A DNA stretch of 57,720 nucleotides from Sphingobium subterraneum (lineage in GTDB: Bacteria > Pseudomonadota > Alphaproteobacteria > Sphingomonadales > Sphingomonadaceae), in NCBI RefSeq assembly GCF_014199435.1, contig NZ_JACIJP010000009.1, positions 1 through 57,720 of the forward strand, in the 5' to 3' direction. The notes below the pieces were generated by a model, which had not been told where the DNA came from, searched no databases, and saw only the letters and a program-made list of their open reading frames with translations. Made by a program: the position numbers and the translations under genes. This document shows positions 18,319 to 27,242 of this stretch, one piece after another (position 1 is the first letter of the stretch; every line of letters starts with the position of its first letter).

Positions 18319-20678
18319 AGCCGGACAATCCGCAGGCGCAGGGCATTGCTAATGACGCTGACCGAGGACAGGGCCATGGCAGCCGCTGCAATGGCGGGCG
18401 AAAGCATCCAGCCAAATGCCGGGTACAGCGCGCCTGCCGCAATCGGGATACCCGCGACGTTATACGCGAACGCGAAGACCAGATTCTGGCGGATGTTGCG
18501 CATGACGGCCCGCGACAGCCGCCGCGCTCGCACGATGCCGCCCAGATCGCCCTGCAGCAAGGTCACGCCCGCACTTTCGATAGCGACATCGGCGCCCGCA
18601 CCCATGGCGATCCCAACCTCTGCCGCAGCGAGGGCCGGTGCATCGTTGACGCCGTCGCCGGCCATGGCGACGCTGCGGCCTTCGGCGCGCAGCTTCTGGA
18701 CGACGCTGGCCTTGTCCTCGGGCAGGACCTCGGCCTCGACATCATCAATTCCCAGACGGGCTGCAACCGCGAGCGCCGTGGTGCGATTGTCACCGGTCAT
18801 CATGACGATGCGGATGCCATCGGCTTTAAGGTCGCGGATAGCCTGGGCGGATGTTTCCTTGATCGGATCGGAAATCCCCAGGAGCCCTGCCAGTTTACCA
18901 TCGACACTGGCGAAGATCGCGGTCGCGCCTTCGGCGCGCATCGCTTCGGCGTCGGCGTTGAGCTGAGCCGTGTCGATCTTCTGCTCGGCCATGAAACGCG
19001 GGCCGCCAAGGAGGACATGCTTGCCCGACACTGTACCTGTCACGCCGCGCCCCACCGGAGAATCGAAATCGCTGGCCTGTTTTAGTTCGAGCTTGCGGTC
19101 CTGCGCAGCGCGCAGGATGGCATCCGCCAGCGGGTGTTCGCTTCCCCGCTCCAGGCTGGCGGCCAGGCGAAGGATCTCGTTTTCCTCCCAGCCACTGACA
19201 GTGCGGATACCGGTCACAGCGGGCCGTCCCTCGGTCAGCGTTCCGGTCTTGTCGACGACGAGCGTGTCGATCTTCTCGAAGCGCTCGAGGGCCTCGGCAT
19301 TCTTGATCAACACGCCCGCTTGCGCGCCGCGCCCGACACCGACCATGATCGACATGGGGGTGGCGAGGCCAAGAGCGCAGGGGCAGGCGATGATCAGCAC
19401 CGAGACCGCAGCGACCAGGGCATAGGTCAGGCGCGGGTCCGGCCCGAATAGCGCCCAGGCGGCAGCGGCAACAAGCGCGACCGCAATAACCACAGGGACG
19501 AACCAGCCAGAGACCTGGTCCGCCATGCGCTGGATCGGCGCGCGGCTGCGCTGCGCCTCTGCCACCATCTGGACGATCCGCGAGAGCAGCGTCTCACTTC
19601 CAACCTTCTCGGCCACCATGACGAAACTACCGGTCTTGTTGAGCGAGCCAGCGATGACCTTGGCGCCGGCTTCCTTGGTCACCGGCATCGACTCGCCGGT
19701 GACCAGCGATTCATCGATCGAGACCCGCCCCTCGGCTATGACGCCATCGACAGGCACCTTTTCGCCGGGACGAACCCGAAGGTGATCACCGACAACGATC
19801 AGGTCGAGCGTGACTTCTTCGTCCTGCCCATCCGCGGTGATGCGCCGCGCAGTCTTAGGCGCCAGATCGAGCAACGCCTTGATCGCGCCTGAGGTGCGCT
19901 CTCGCGCCCGAAGTTCCAGAACCTGTCCCAACAGGACGAGCACGGTGATCACGGCGGCCGCTTCGAAATAGACCGGAACGGTGCCCATCGTGTCGCGAAA
20001 GGCCGGGGGAAACAACGACGGCGCGAAATGTGCGACGAGGCTGTAGAGATAGGCGACGCCCACGCCCATGGCGATCAGCGTGAACATATTGAGGTGGCGC
20101 GACTTGATCGAGGCCCATCCGCGCACGAAGAACGGCCAGCCAGCCCACAACACGACCGGTGTTGCGAGCCCAAACTGGATCCAGTTCGATGTCTGCTTGC
20201 CAACGAACATCATGAGCCCGGTCAGGTGACCGCCCATCTCGAGCGCGAAAACGGGTAGGGTCAGGACGAGTGCAATCCAGAAGCGCCGGGTCATGTCGGT
20301 GAGTTCTGCACTGGGTCCGGTATCGAGCGTAACGGTCGCAGGCTCCAGGGCCATGCCGCAGATCGGGCACGAGCCCGGCCCGAGTTGCCGTACCTCCGGA
20401 TGCATCGGACAGGTGTAGATGACGTCGTTCGCCCCTGCTGGCGGCGGTGCAGCCACCTTGGAGAGGTACAGATCGGGGTTGGCGACAAACTTGGTGCGGC
20501 AGCCAGCGCTGCAGAAATGGTAGTCCTGACCATGATGAGCAGCATGGTGTTCGGTCGCCGACGGATCGACTTTCATCCCGCAAACCGGGTCGATCGTGGC
20601 CGGACTGCCGGCCTTTTTCGCCGCACCACTGCAGCAGGCGCCATCATGGTGATGCGCCTTGTGATCAGTCGATGTCAT
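18315..20678 (-). CDS. copA: Cu+-exporting P1B-type ATPase with YHS and heavy-metal-binding N-terminus
   Basis: 787-residue inner-membrane pump. Instead of HMA domains the N-terminus has a His-rich start, a YHS domain ([16 protein letters not shown], then [10 protein letters not shown]) and a [20 protein letters not shown] metal-binding motif near residue 90-112. The core is complete: [10 protein letters not shown] metal-transport motif, DKTGTLTEG phosphorylation site, [10 protein letters not shown] and [13 protein letters not shown]. The CPC motif and CueR partner point to Cu+/Ag+. It is the first gene of the copA-SRPBCC-cueR operon, driven by a MerR-type promoter 25 bases upstream. Confidence 0.93.
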   Translation of the reverse strand: MTSTDHKAHHHDGACCSGAAKKAGSPATIDPVCGMKVDPSATEHHAAHHGQDYHFCSAGCRTKFVANPDLYLSKVAAPPPAGANDVIYTCPMHPEVRQLGPGSCPICGMALEPATVTLDTGPSAELTDMTRRFWIALVLTLPVFALEMGGHLTGLMMFVGKQTSNWIQFGLATPVVLWAGWPFFVRGWASIKSRHLNMFTLIAMGVGVAYLYSLVAHFAPSLFPPAFRDTMGTVPVYFEAAAVITVLVLLGQVLELRARERTSGAIKALLDLAPKTARRITADGQDEEVTLDLIVVGDHLRVRPGEKVPVDGVIAEGRVSIDESLVTGESMPVTKEAGAKVIAGSLNKTGSFVMVAEKVGSETLLSRIVQMVAEAQRSRAPIQRMADQVSGWFVPVVIAVALVAAAAWALFGPDPRLTYALVAAVSVLIIACPCALGLATPMSIMVGVGRGAQAGVLIKNAEALERFEKIDTLVVDKTGTLTEGRPAVTGIRTVSGWEENEILRLAASLERGSEHPLADAILRAAQDRKLELKQASDFDSPVGRGVTGTVSGKHVLLGGPRFMAEQKIDTAQLNADAEAMRAEGATAIFASVDGKLAGLLGISDPIKETSAQAIRDLKADGIRIVMMTGDNRTTALAVAARLGIDDVEAEVLPEDKASVVQKLRAEGRSVAMAGDGVNDAPALAAAEVGIAMGAGADVAIESAGVTLLQGDLGGIVRARRLSRAVMRNIRQNLVFAFAYNVAGIPIAAGALYPAFGWMLSPAIAAAAMALSSVSVISNALRLRIVRL

Positions 20679-20702
20679 ATCGATTCTCCTCTAACGCATC
20701 AT

Positions 20703-20733
20703 CATATGGGGTCTGACATCATGTCAGGGTCAA
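20703..20733 (-). promoter_or_regulatory. MerR/CueR-type promoter of the copper ATPase operon
   Basis: On the minus strand: -35 TTGACC, a 19-base spacer containing the perfect palindrome CTGACATGATGTCAG (20713-20727), then CATATG as -10. The overlong spacer is the hallmark of promoters activated by MerR-family proteins. The ATG of the ATPase follows at 20678. The CueR encoded at the end of the same operon is the expected regulator. Confidence 0.75.
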
Positions 20734-20767
20734 GCGTTCATTTTATACAGGCCAACGGACTGGCATC

Positions 20768-21418
20768 TCACCTGGCGCTTTCACTATGCCATCTGGGGAA
20801 GAAGCCACCGGTTTGCGCCATATAGTCACGATAGGCATCGCCGAATTCCGCAATCGCAGCTTGCTCTTCATGGCGCGCTAGGCGGACGTACATCACCACC
20901 AGAACCGGATACATCACAACCGTCAGCAGCGTTGGCCATTGTAGCAGGAAACCGGTCAGGACCATGATGAAGCCGACATATTGCGGGTGTCGCAGACGTT
21001 CGTAGATACCGGTTGTCGCCATGGCGCGATTCTGCTGGGCGGCATGGAGGACGGCCCAGCCTGCAGAAATTAGCCAGAAGCCGGCACCGATCAGGACGAA
21101 GCTTGCCATGTGGAAGGGGCCAAAGTGCGGGTTGACCCGCCATCCGAACATCATTTCGAGCAGATGGCCTGCGTCGTGACTGAACCAATTGACGCCAGGA
21201 TAATGCGACTGCAGCCAGCCCGAGAAGAGATAAATGGTGAGCGGAAAGCCATACATTTCGGCAAAGAGCGCAACGAGAAACGCACTGAAAGCGCTGAAGC
21301 TGCGCCAGTCCCGCGCCGACTGCGGTTTGAAGAAGCTCAGGGCAAACAGGATGAAGATCGCCGCGTTGACGAAGGCGAGGCCCCACAGGCCGAAGCCCTG
21401 CATGTCATGCGTTCCCAT
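20768..21418 (-). CDS. Integral-membrane methyltransferase of the ICMT/PEMT family
   Basis: 216 residues with about five hydrophobic helices and the family's C-terminal SAM-binding signature: TGIYERLRHPQYVGF followed by RLARHEEQAAIAEFGDAYRDY. Start set at ATG 21418; the frame is open upstream but that part overlaps the DUF2933 gene. Relatives are often found beside copper and heavy-metal ATPases with DUF2933 proteins, without a known substrate. It is the last gene of the reductase/cytochrome operon, and 35 bases beyond its stop the ATPase promoter begins on the same strand. Confidence 0.75.
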   Translation of the reverse strand: MGTHDMQGFGLWGLAFVNAAIFILFALSFFKPQSARDWRSFSAFSAFLVALFAEMYGFPLTIYLFSGWLQSHYPGVNWFSHDAGHLLEMMFGWRVNPHFGPFHMASFVLIGAGFWLISAGWAVLHAAQQNRAMATTGIYERLRHPQYVGFIMVLTGFLLQWPTLLTVVMYPVLVVMYVRLARHEEQAAIAEFGDAYRDYMAQTGGFFPRWHSESAR

Positions 21419-21668
21419 TGTCGCCTCCCTTTTCCGGCGTTGATTCTGACGCAGGCGGCACGGCATGGGTGCGACCGTGATTATGGCCGTGATGCATGAA
21501 GAGATGCATGATCGGGCAGGATAGGAAGAGGAGCAGTGGCAGTGCGGTCAGGACATGAGCTGCATGCTCCGTCATTAGGTAATAGCCTGCGACGACTGCG
21601 AATCCGATAAAGACCACTTTTGCCCCGGTCGGCATTCTTGTCCTGCAATGATATTGAGCGTCCGGCAT
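21405..21668 (-). CDS. DUF2933 small membrane protein
   Basis: 87 residues with two short hydrophobic segments (VVFIGFAVVAGYYLM and VLTALPLLLFLSCPIMHLFM) and a His-rich tail (HHGHNHGRTH). This matches the DUF2933 pattern, in which a Cys-Pro-containing second helix is followed by histidines. It overlaps the methyltransferase gene by 14 bases. The Cys and His residues suggest metal contact at the membrane surface, but the role is unknown. Confidence 0.75.
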   Translation of the reverse strand: MPDAQYHCRTRMPTGAKVVFIGFAVVAGYYLMTEHAAHVLTALPLLLFLSCPIMHLFMHHGHNHGRTHAVPPASESTPEKGGDNGNA

Positions 21669-21736
21669 ATATTATTCCTCCTGCTCCGCTGCCGATTATT
21701 TAAAAACAATCGAGATGGCCGTACGCAATTCAATAA

Positions 21737-22432
21737 TTAATGCACTTTCACCATGCCAACTCTTTTAATGTTGTTGAACGAGTCGGTTTGATGGCAACTG
21801 TAGCACTGATCGACTCGGGCATTGTGTTCGCCTGAAATAGGCTGATCCATCATTTGAAAATGCATCATGTAATGGCTCGGAGGTGCCTTGTGGCACTGTG
21901 AACATTCGGTCGATCGTGGACTGGGATGGAGATAGCCCGGAATTTTCCAGCTCGAAGTCTGGTGGCAACTGGCACAATCTTTCCCGAAATACCCTTTGTG
22001 CCTGTCGATCGGGGCATGACAGGATAGGCAGTCGAGCGTGGTCGCGGAGCCGCCTTTTTGAATGGCGATCCGTTCAAGCAGACCGTGATCCATCTTTGTT
22101 GGCCTGATACCGAACCCTTGATGTTCAACATGACAACCGGCGCATTCCGATATCTTCGCGTGGAATGCGGTCGCAGGTTTCATCAGCAAATCCGTGGCGG
22201 CTGCGTGGCATGTTATGCAGTTTTGTGCCTTCACGCCGCTGTTGGGGGTGTGGCAACTCTCGCACTTGTTCTCGAGGAAGGCATGTGCCTTCGAGAGCGG
22301 CCCTGGTTCGACAGCTGACACCCAGCGCGGAGCTGCGGCGCTACTCGAACGATAGACGCTAACCGGAATGGCGATGGCGGCAAACAGGGCGATGGCTCCC
22401 AAAGCCAGGTACAACAGGTTGCTGGGTTTCAT
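21737..22432 (-). CDS. Membrane-anchored seven-heme cytochrome c
   Basis: About 231 residues from ATG 22432, which overlaps the stop of the previous gene (ATGA). After an N-terminal helix (NLLYLALGAIALFAAIAIPV) there are seven CxxCH heme sites: CESCH, CITCH, CAGCH, CLSCH, CASCH, CSQCH, CYSCH. Many extra histidines could be distal ligands (for example AFHAKI, HVEHQGF, MDHGLL, HYMMHFQMM), resembling NapC/NrfH or octaheme-like electron conduits. It is expected to carry electrons in the periplasm, facing the membrane. It likely accepts electrons from the five-helix protein encoded just upstream. Confidence 0.85.
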   Translation of the reverse strand: MKPSNLLYLALGAIALFAAIAIPVSVYRSSSAAAPRWVSAVEPGPLSKAHAFLENKCESCHTPNSGVKAQNCITCHAAATDLLMKPATAFHAKISECAGCHVEHQGFGIRPTKMDHGLLERIAIQKGGSATTLDCLSCHAPIDRHKGYFGKDCASCHQTSSWKIPGYLHPSPRSTECSQCHKAPPSHYMMHFQMMDQPISGEHNARVDQCYSCHQTDSFNNIKRVGMVKVH

Positions 22433-23115
22433 GGGAGCCACCGCAGGCCGAAATAGTAGCTGCTCCAGACATGGATGAAGAGGAGCCCGTACATTGCGAT
22501 CGCGGCACCAATATGCAGGATGAGCCAGCGTGAAAGAGTGCGCTTGATCGCGTCGCGGGCCATGATGGCAAATTCGAGGTCGGATATCGCGCCAAGCAGG
22601 TGGCCCAGAGGTAATCCTGCCGGGCCTATACTAGGCGAACCAGGTATCTGCGCCGGGGCTGTGCGTGCAAACGCGTCGAACTGGTCTCGCAGCAGTTTAA
22701 GTTCGCGCTGCTGCAGTTTCAGTTCTTGGCCGATCTGGGCTAGATAGTACCGGCCGATAAAGCCGGTGAAAGCGACAATCAGCATAGTTGCAACCAGCGC
22801 CACGCCAAGCGTGCTGTCGAACTTGTGTCCCGAATGAACAATTCCGAGCAAGGCGCCGATGCTTCCGGCATAGGCGTGGAAGGTCATCAAGGCGCTGAGC
22901 GAAATCCGGCCAGTCACTAGTTGCTTGAGCCTGGGCTGGTGCTTGACCGCCGTGTACACCATCAACAACAGGAACAGCGCCGCCGCGACAATGCCGATTA
23001 TGCTGCCCGTCAGGCTCCCGGGGAACCTCGGTGCAGTGTGGATGATGAATGCGGGCACAAGCAATACGAGCGCCCCGATCAGCCCACTGATTGTGGTTTT
23101 CTCGGTCTCGGTCAT
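22429..23115 (-). CDS. Five-helix membrane protein with histidine pairs, possible cytochrome b
   Basis: 228 residues with about five transmembrane helices. Helix three (SALMTFHAYAGSIGALLGIV) is followed by HSGH and the last helix (LILHIGAAIAMYGLLFIHVW) carries two His. These paired histidines could ligate b-type hemes as in ferric-reductase-like or b561-like proteins. A cytoplasmic or periplasmic loop of roughly 60 residues (ELKLQQRELKLLRDQFDAFA) forms a short coiled coil. One base separates it from the reductase gene upstream and it overlaps the heptaheme gene. Heme binding is inferred. Confidence 0.65.
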   Translation of the reverse strand: MTETEKTTISGLIGALVLLVPAFIIHTAPRFPGSLTGSIIGIVAAALFLLLMVYTAVKHQPRLKQLVTGRISLSALMTFHAYAGSIGALLGIVHSGHKFDSTLGVALVATMLIVAFTGFIGRYYLAQIGQELKLQQRELKLLRDQFDAFARTAPAQIPGSPSIGPAGLPLGHLLGAISDLEFAIMARDAIKRTLSRWLILHIGAAIAMYGLLFIHVWSSYYFGLRWLP

Positions 23116-23116
23116 T

Positions 23117-25078
23117 TCACGCGTCCACGACCAGGTTTCCGGTGGACTTGGCCTGACAGGCCAGAATCACTCCCGACGCTTTTTCGGCCGCCGAGAGGGC
23201 ATCTTCGACCTCCATTATGACCTGGCCTTCGCGCAGCGGCACTTTGCATCGGCCGCAAGTTCCCTGACGGCAATCGTAGTCGATGGTGACCCCTAGTGCT
23301 TCCGCCGCTTCCAGCACCGACTGGTCCGGCGCCAATGGACTGGACTTCCCCGACCCCGAGAAGGTGATCGATGCATGTGCGGAAAGCGCGGGAACAGGCG
23401 GTGAGGCGTCGGTTCCGGTTTCTGCCGAGGCCGAGGCCGAGGCCGACGCCTGCGGCAACGCTTCAGCTTCCAGTACCGGTCCGCCTTTCGGGGGAGCGAA
23501 GTCCTCAGTTTTGACTTGTTCGGAAGGCACTTTAAGCTCTTCGAGCGCGGTCTTTACCGCTGCCATCATGGGTGGGGGTCCGCACAGGTGAATGCGGCGG
23601 CGAGCTATGTCCGGAACGGTCGAGGCGATGAATTCGGCCGTGATATAGCCAACCGGGCCCGTCCACTCTGTGCCCTCAGGCTTGGCGACAACGGAAGCAA
23701 TGTGCAGCCGGGGGTGACGCCGGGCGAGATAGTCGCATTCCTCGGCAAAGATCAAATCCGCAGGCGTATTCACTCCATAGAGCAAAAAGACGTCGTAGGC
23801 GTACGATCGGTCGGTTAGGCTGCGCAATACACTCATCATCGGGGTTATACCGACGCCGCCAGCAATCAGGACGATTCCTTCAGCCTCTTCGCCGGTGAAG
23901 AAAAACCGGCCCGCAGGCGCGGCGATCTCGAGGAGATCGCCGGCGAGTGCGTGATCGTGCAAATGGCGCGATTCCAGGCCATTCTGCTCGCGTTTGATGG
24001 TCAGCTCGATATAGTCGCGTTGGGTTGGCGACGATGAGATTGTATAGGATCGTCGCACCTTCTGGCCGTCGATCTCCGACGTGATGGTGGCATATTGCCC
24101 CGGCAGGAAGCTGAAGGGAATGGCCCCGCCACTTGGCTCCATCAGCCGGAAGGTCTTCACAGCGGGTGTTTCCTGGAAGATCGCCTTGATCCGCAAGGTA
24201 CCCTTCCATGGCTTTTGCTGTGCTGCGGCAGGCGAGGACGGCATGGTGGTTGGCGGCGGGGGCGGACTTGCGGGACCGGTGGTTACCGGAGCTCCCGAAG
24301 CCAAACGCTCGACAAGCCCGGCAACACGCCGGCGCCGGGCGTTCCATGACAGCAGCGCTGCCGCGACTGCAGCGGCAAGGAGTGCCATTGCGATCAGGTG
24401 CCACCATGACAGACCTGCAAGATCGCCATGAGTCGGCATCTGTTTGTCTCCTCCAATTGCAGTCTCGGTTTTGAACCAGCTGAGCGCCATATCGCGGGGC
24501 GCGCGTTCCTCGGCGAGCCCCTTGAGCACGCTTGCGCCGCTCTCCGCGAGCGCTATATTCTCGCGTGCCCGTGAAATGGCCGTGGAAGCGGCGGCAAAAT
24601 CGTTCATGGACATTGCATGGTGGATTTGCGTCTGCTGTGTCGAAAGCGCGACCATTCCGGCATTGAGCCGCTCAAGCGCCAAGGGGCGCACGGCACTGCG
24701 TGCGTCGTCGGTCAGCGCCGGCCATTCCATCAGGGACGCGTAATAGGGTTTTACTCCGCCCATGCCGCAGCAGCCTGCAGCCATACCGCCCGGCGATGAG
24801 CCGGCCGGAGCCATCATCTTCTGCATCATCTGAGCCATTGCACCGCCCGCAGCCGGGCTGCCCGAATTGCCGGGCATTTGCGCGGCGCTTCCTGGAGGAG
24901 GGATAGCTTGCGACGATCCGGCAGCGGTTCCGGGATGATGGGAGGCATGCTCGGCTGCGGGGTCCTGCGCCACAAGCGGCTGTGCCGCCACAAGCGCCAG
25001 GCCGGCCAAGAGGATTCGCGGGCGTCCAGCTACGCGCCGGGAAGTTGCTCTGGTTAGAGAGTTAAAATGGACCTGCAA
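23117..25078 (-). CDS. Met-rich periplasmic domain fused to an FNR flavin reductase and 2Fe-2S ferredoxin
   Basis: 653 residues, TTG start at 25078. Order: signal sequence (RILLAGLALVAAQPLVAQ); Met/Cys-rich segment (AMAQMMQKMMAP near 80-90, GCCGMGG near 101-107); a helical domain to about 195; a transmembrane helix near 224-245; then FAD/NAD(P)H reductase (FLPGQYAT, RRSYTISSSP, GGVGITPMMS, CGPPPMMAA) from about 290 to 515. It ends in a plant-type ferredoxin (DCRQGTCGRCK plus a distal Cys) from about 570. The predicted topology puts the Met-rich part outside and the reductase in the cytoplasm. A paralogue of the outer domain alone is encoded at 56525-57205. The upstream gap 25079-25334 shows nothing I recognise. 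Confidence 0.85.
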   Translation of the reverse strand: MQVHFNSLTRATSRRVAGRPRILLAGLALVAAQPLVAQDPAAEHASHHPGTAAGSSQAIPPPGSAAQMPGNSGSPAAGGAMAQMMQKMMAPAGSSPGGMAAGCCGMGGVKPYYASLMEWPALTDDARSAVRPLALERLNAGMVALSTQQTQIHHAMSMNDFAAASTAISRARENIALAESGASVLKGLAEERAPRDMALSWFKTETAIGGDKQMPTHGDLAGLSWWHLIAMALLAAAVAAALLSWNARRRRVAGLVERLASGAPVTTGPASPPPPPTTMPSSPAAAQQKPWKGTLRIKAIFQETPAVKTFRLMEPSGGAIPFSFLPGQYATITSEIDGQKVRRSYTISSSPTQRDYIELTIKREQNGLESRHLHDHALAGDLLEIAAPAGRFFFTGEEAEGIVLIAGGVGITPMMSVLRSLTDRSYAYDVFLLYGVNTPADLIFAEECDYLARRHPRLHIASVVAKPEGTEWTGPVGYITAEFIASTVPDIARRRIHLCGPPPMMAAVKTALEELKVPSEQVKTEDFAPPKGGPVLEAEALPQASASASASAETGTDASPPVPALSAHASITFSGSGKSSPLAPDQSVLEAAEALGVTIDYDCRQGTCGRCKVPLREGQVIMEVEDALSAAEKASGVILACQAKSTGNLVVDA

Positions 25079-25334
25079 CGCCCCGATCCTTCATTCATTG
25101 GTGTCATTACGTCGAACTGATGCGCGGGGCTGAAGGGATCGAGCTGGACCGACCGATTTTCGGCCCCCCTTGGCGGCGTAATTGAGATACGACAGTTAAC
25201 CATGCATGCCCCGGGCAAGGCGATCGAACCTGAATTGCGCGGGAAGGGCGCTTTCAGGTTCGATCTGCCTCACGGTGCAACCCGTGTCCAAACGGACATA
25301 GACAATAGCGCGCTCGTCGGATCGACAAGCCTGC

Positions 25335-25676
25335 TTACATATCCTTCATGGGTGCTGCCGGGCTGTCGCTCGGCGACGGGCTGGCTCCTGGCCCCATCTG
25401 TGGGCCCATCTGGTTCCCTTGGCGCATGGAATCATGGTCCATTTTCTGGCGGTGACGCTCAGCCATATCGTTTGGCATCGTATCCCCGCTTGCACGGTTG
25501 GCATCATCAGCTGCGCTGGCCGCGGCCTCGTTACCGGTTGCAGCCGGTGCATTGGTCGTTGCGCTCGCGGTAGGCGTTGCTGTTGTATCGCTGGCCTTCT
25601 TGTCACAGCCGGCAAGCAAGCCAGCCAGTGCAAATGCACCAATCGCCGACGCGGTGATCTTGGTAAACAGTGTCAT
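25335..25676 (-). CDS. Small lipoprotein with Met-rich tail
   Basis: 113 residues, ATG 25676 with GGAGAAGACGTC just before. The signal ends in a lipobox (GLLAGC). The middle is Ala/Thr-rich low complexity. The C-terminal half contains His and Met (ERHRQKMDHDSMRQGNQMGP) and ends AAPMKDM, resembling the C-termini of the Met-rich proteins encoded at 37501 and 57218. It probably binds metal at the membrane surface; no family recognised. Confidence 0.6.
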   Translation of the reverse strand: MTLFTKITASAIGAFALAGLLAGCDKKASDTTATPTASATTNAPAATGNEAAASAADDANRASGDTMPNDMAERHRQKMDHDSMRQGNQMGPQMGPGASPSPSDSPAAPMKDM

Positions 25677-25704
25677 GACGTCTTCTCCTTGTGATGTAGT
25701 GAGT

Positions 25705-25752
25705 GGAGCCGCCGAGGCGAAGCAACGACCTGCTGCCAGCCTCGGCGGCTCC
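25705..25752 (-). terminator. Long perfect hairpin downstream of the MerR/lipoprotein pair
   Basis: Fourteen-base perfect stem GGAGCCGCCGAGGC/GCCTCGGCGGCTCC with a 20-base loop. It lies seven bases after the stop of the gene at 25759 and 29 bases before the start of the lipoprotein at 25676. There is no T run, so it is either a factor-dependent stop or an mRNA-stabilising structure. Confidence 0.45.
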
Positions 25753-25758
25753 AGGCGG

Positions 25759-25971
25759 CTATTGCTTGAGAATCTGCTGGCAGCGAGCATGCGACAGGTT
25801 CATCGGATTGATACCCCGTCCCTTCATTTCGTTATGGTCGTGGGTCTGCCCGACGCCCATCTCGCTTTCCATTCTCTGACAACTCTCGACCTCTGCGCTC
25901 GTCGGCGGAATGGTTGCGCAGGCGCCCAGCAGGCTGGCCGGCAGAAGAGCCAGGATCATTGCGTACCTCAT
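25759..25971 (-). CDS. Very small lipoprotein
   Basis: 70 residues, starting at the ATG that overlaps the merR stop (ATGA). Signal with lipobox SLLGACA. The mature part is short and polar with two Cys (VESCQRMESEMG, SHARCQQILKQ) and His (HDHNEMKGRG). Its coupling to the regulator suggests it is part of the same metal response. No family recognised. Confidence 0.55.
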   Translation of the reverse strand: MRYAMILALLPASLLGACATIPPTSAEVESCQRMESEMGVGQTHDHNEMKGRGINPMNLSHARCQQILKQ

Positions 25972-26453
25972 GTTAATTCCCTCCTTGTTGTAAGAGTGGT
26001 GGTCCTCTCCATCTTGCTCGTTTTTTGTTCTTTCGACCCGAGTTCCACAAAGTCCCCATTTGAGAGGAAATCGAGGATCGGGCAGGCATCGGTCGCGGCA
26101 TCCTGGGGGCAGGCATCGGCCAGCTTTTGAAGAATCTCGCGGATGTGGCCGAGCCGCTCGACCTTGAGTTTGGCTTGATCCAGTTTGGCCAGTGTCACGG
26201 CCAGAATATCCGAGGCCTTGGCATGATCGCTCGCTTTCAACTCGAGCAGCGATTTCGTTTCGGCGAGGGTGAAATCGAGCGATTGGGCGGCACGGATAAA
26301 CCTCATCCGATCGACATCCGACTGGTCATAGAGCCGGTACCCCGAACTGGTGCGCTCGGGGGGCGATAGCAGACCGGTGCGCTCGTAATAGCGAATGGTA
26401 TCCCTCGGTACATTTGCAGCCTGGGCCAATTCGCCGATTTTGAATCGAGTCAT
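25968..26453 (-). CDS. MerR-family heavy-metal regulator
   Basis: 161 residues. The N-terminal DNA-binding part is RFKIGELAQAANVPRDTIRY and the C-terminal loop is CPQDAATDAC (Cys115 and Cys124) followed by PILDFL. Residue 77 is His rather than the Ser of CueR and there is no Cys at 79 as in ZntR, so the metal cannot be assigned. An extra 30-residue tail after the loop is polar. A perfect palindromic operator lies 17-47 bases upstream, implying autoregulation. It is co-translated with the small lipoprotein at 25759. Confidence 0.85.
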   Translation of the reverse strand: MTRFKIGELAQAANVPRDTIRYYERTGLLSPPERTSSGYRLYDQSDVDRMRFIRAAQSLDFTLAETKSLLELKASDHAKASDILAVTLAKLDQAKLKVERLGHIREILQKLADACPQDAATDACPILDFLSNGDFVELGSKEQKTSKMERTTTLTTRRELT

Positions 26454-26469
26454 AGCCGATCACATTCCA

Positions 26470-26500
26470 AAATAACCCTTGGACCATGGTCCAAGGTCAA
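26470..26500 (-). promoter_or_regulatory. MerR-type promoter with 20-base perfect palindrome
   Basis: On the minus strand: TTGACC as -35, a 19-base spacer, and TTATTT as -10. The palindrome CCTTGGACCATGGTCCAAGG (26477-26496) lies over the -35 edge and spacer. The regulator's ATG is at 26453, so the leader would be very short. This is the classic layout of a MerR autoregulated promoter. Confidence 0.75.
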
Positions 26501-26574
26501 GAAGGATTCTGCGCCGGAACTGCTCTGAATTGTCGTCGTCAGTTCAGGAGTGCCAGCTCAGGCATTGCGGCGGT

Positions 26575-26609
26575 GGGCGTGGAAACAGCCGTTTGCTGTC
26601 TCCACGCCC
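26575..26609 (-). terminator. Hairpin after the 26615-26983 gene
   Basis: Fifteen-base arms (GGGCGTGGAAACAGC / GCTGTCTCCACGCCC) with one mismatch and a five-base loop, beginning six bases past the stop of the minus-strand gene. No T run follows. Confidence 0.45.
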
Positions 26610-26614
26610 TGCGT

Positions 26615-26983
26615 TTAGCGCCGAGTGCGGCGCAATTCGACAATGTCGTGTACGGCCGGAGCGCCATCGACGACGCTTACGTGGGCGAAGTGAGCGTCAT
26701 AGACGTGGTCGATACGGACATGACCAGTCCGTTCCCGGCGAAATGTCGGGCCCGCGCCTTTATTGCCGGGGCCTGGGTTCTGCACGACCTTGTAGGCATC
26801 GAGAATCTGGCCAACCGTCGCCCCATCTTCGCTGCCGATGCAGACGACCTTGCCTTCTGCTTGCTCGCCAACGATCGAGCCGCGCATGAACCAAGAGTGG
26901 CCGACGCTAGCGGCAGCTACGGGGACGGCGCCCAGCATGGCGATGCTGGCGATGGCGAGAGAAATTTTGGTCTTGAGCTTCAT
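26615..26983 (-). CDS. Small secreted protein of unknown function
   Basis: 122 residues from ATG 26983, with signal peptide MKLKTKISLAIASIAMLGAV ending VAAA. The mature part contains EQAEGKVVCIGSEDGATVGQ and VGQILDAYKVVQNPGPGNKG, then GHVRIDHVYDAHFAHVSVVDG. The repeated V-x-I/V strands suggest a small beta-barrel (SH3-like). No family assigned. It is divergent from the nuclease-like gene and lies in a run of metal-associated exported proteins. Confidence 0.55.
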   Translation of the reverse strand: MKLKTKISLAIASIAMLGAVPVAAASVGHSWFMRGSIVGEQAEGKVVCIGSEDGATVGQILDAYKVVQNPGPGNKGAGPTFRRERTGHVRIDHVYDAHFAHVSVVDGAPAVHDIVELRRTRR

Positions 26984-27190
26984 TTTCGGTCTCCGTGTGT
27001 GAAAGTGGTTGTTCGCCTCTCCGGAACCAGAGACTATGGACCCTACTCCCGGTTCTATATCCGCAATGTCCCCAAGGTGGCGAAGCTGCGCAAACCGCCA
27101 AATTGAGGTACGCTTCGACGATGACCGGCATTTGTTCCATGTGCTCAGACGGGTCGCTGGCGTTGCCCTGAGAGCTTGGCTACAGCACCT

Positions 27191-27216
27191 GGGTGGTGTT
27201 GGGTGGTGTTGGGTGG
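27191..27216 (+). repeat. 10-base tandem repeat upstream of the nuclease-like gene
   Basis: GGGTGGTGTT occurs twice exactly and a third time partially (GGGTGG). It ends 26 bases before the proposed ATG at 27243. Such a repeat could vary in copy number by slippage or fold as a G-rich structure. Confidence 0.7.
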
Positions 27217-27242
27217 AGACCTTGACTTTGGCTGATTTCGAC

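Noticed and set aside
27009..27242. 78-codon N-terminal extension of the nuclease-like protein
   Set aside because: Crosses the tandem repeat and has no conserved features; ATG 27243 gives a better start.
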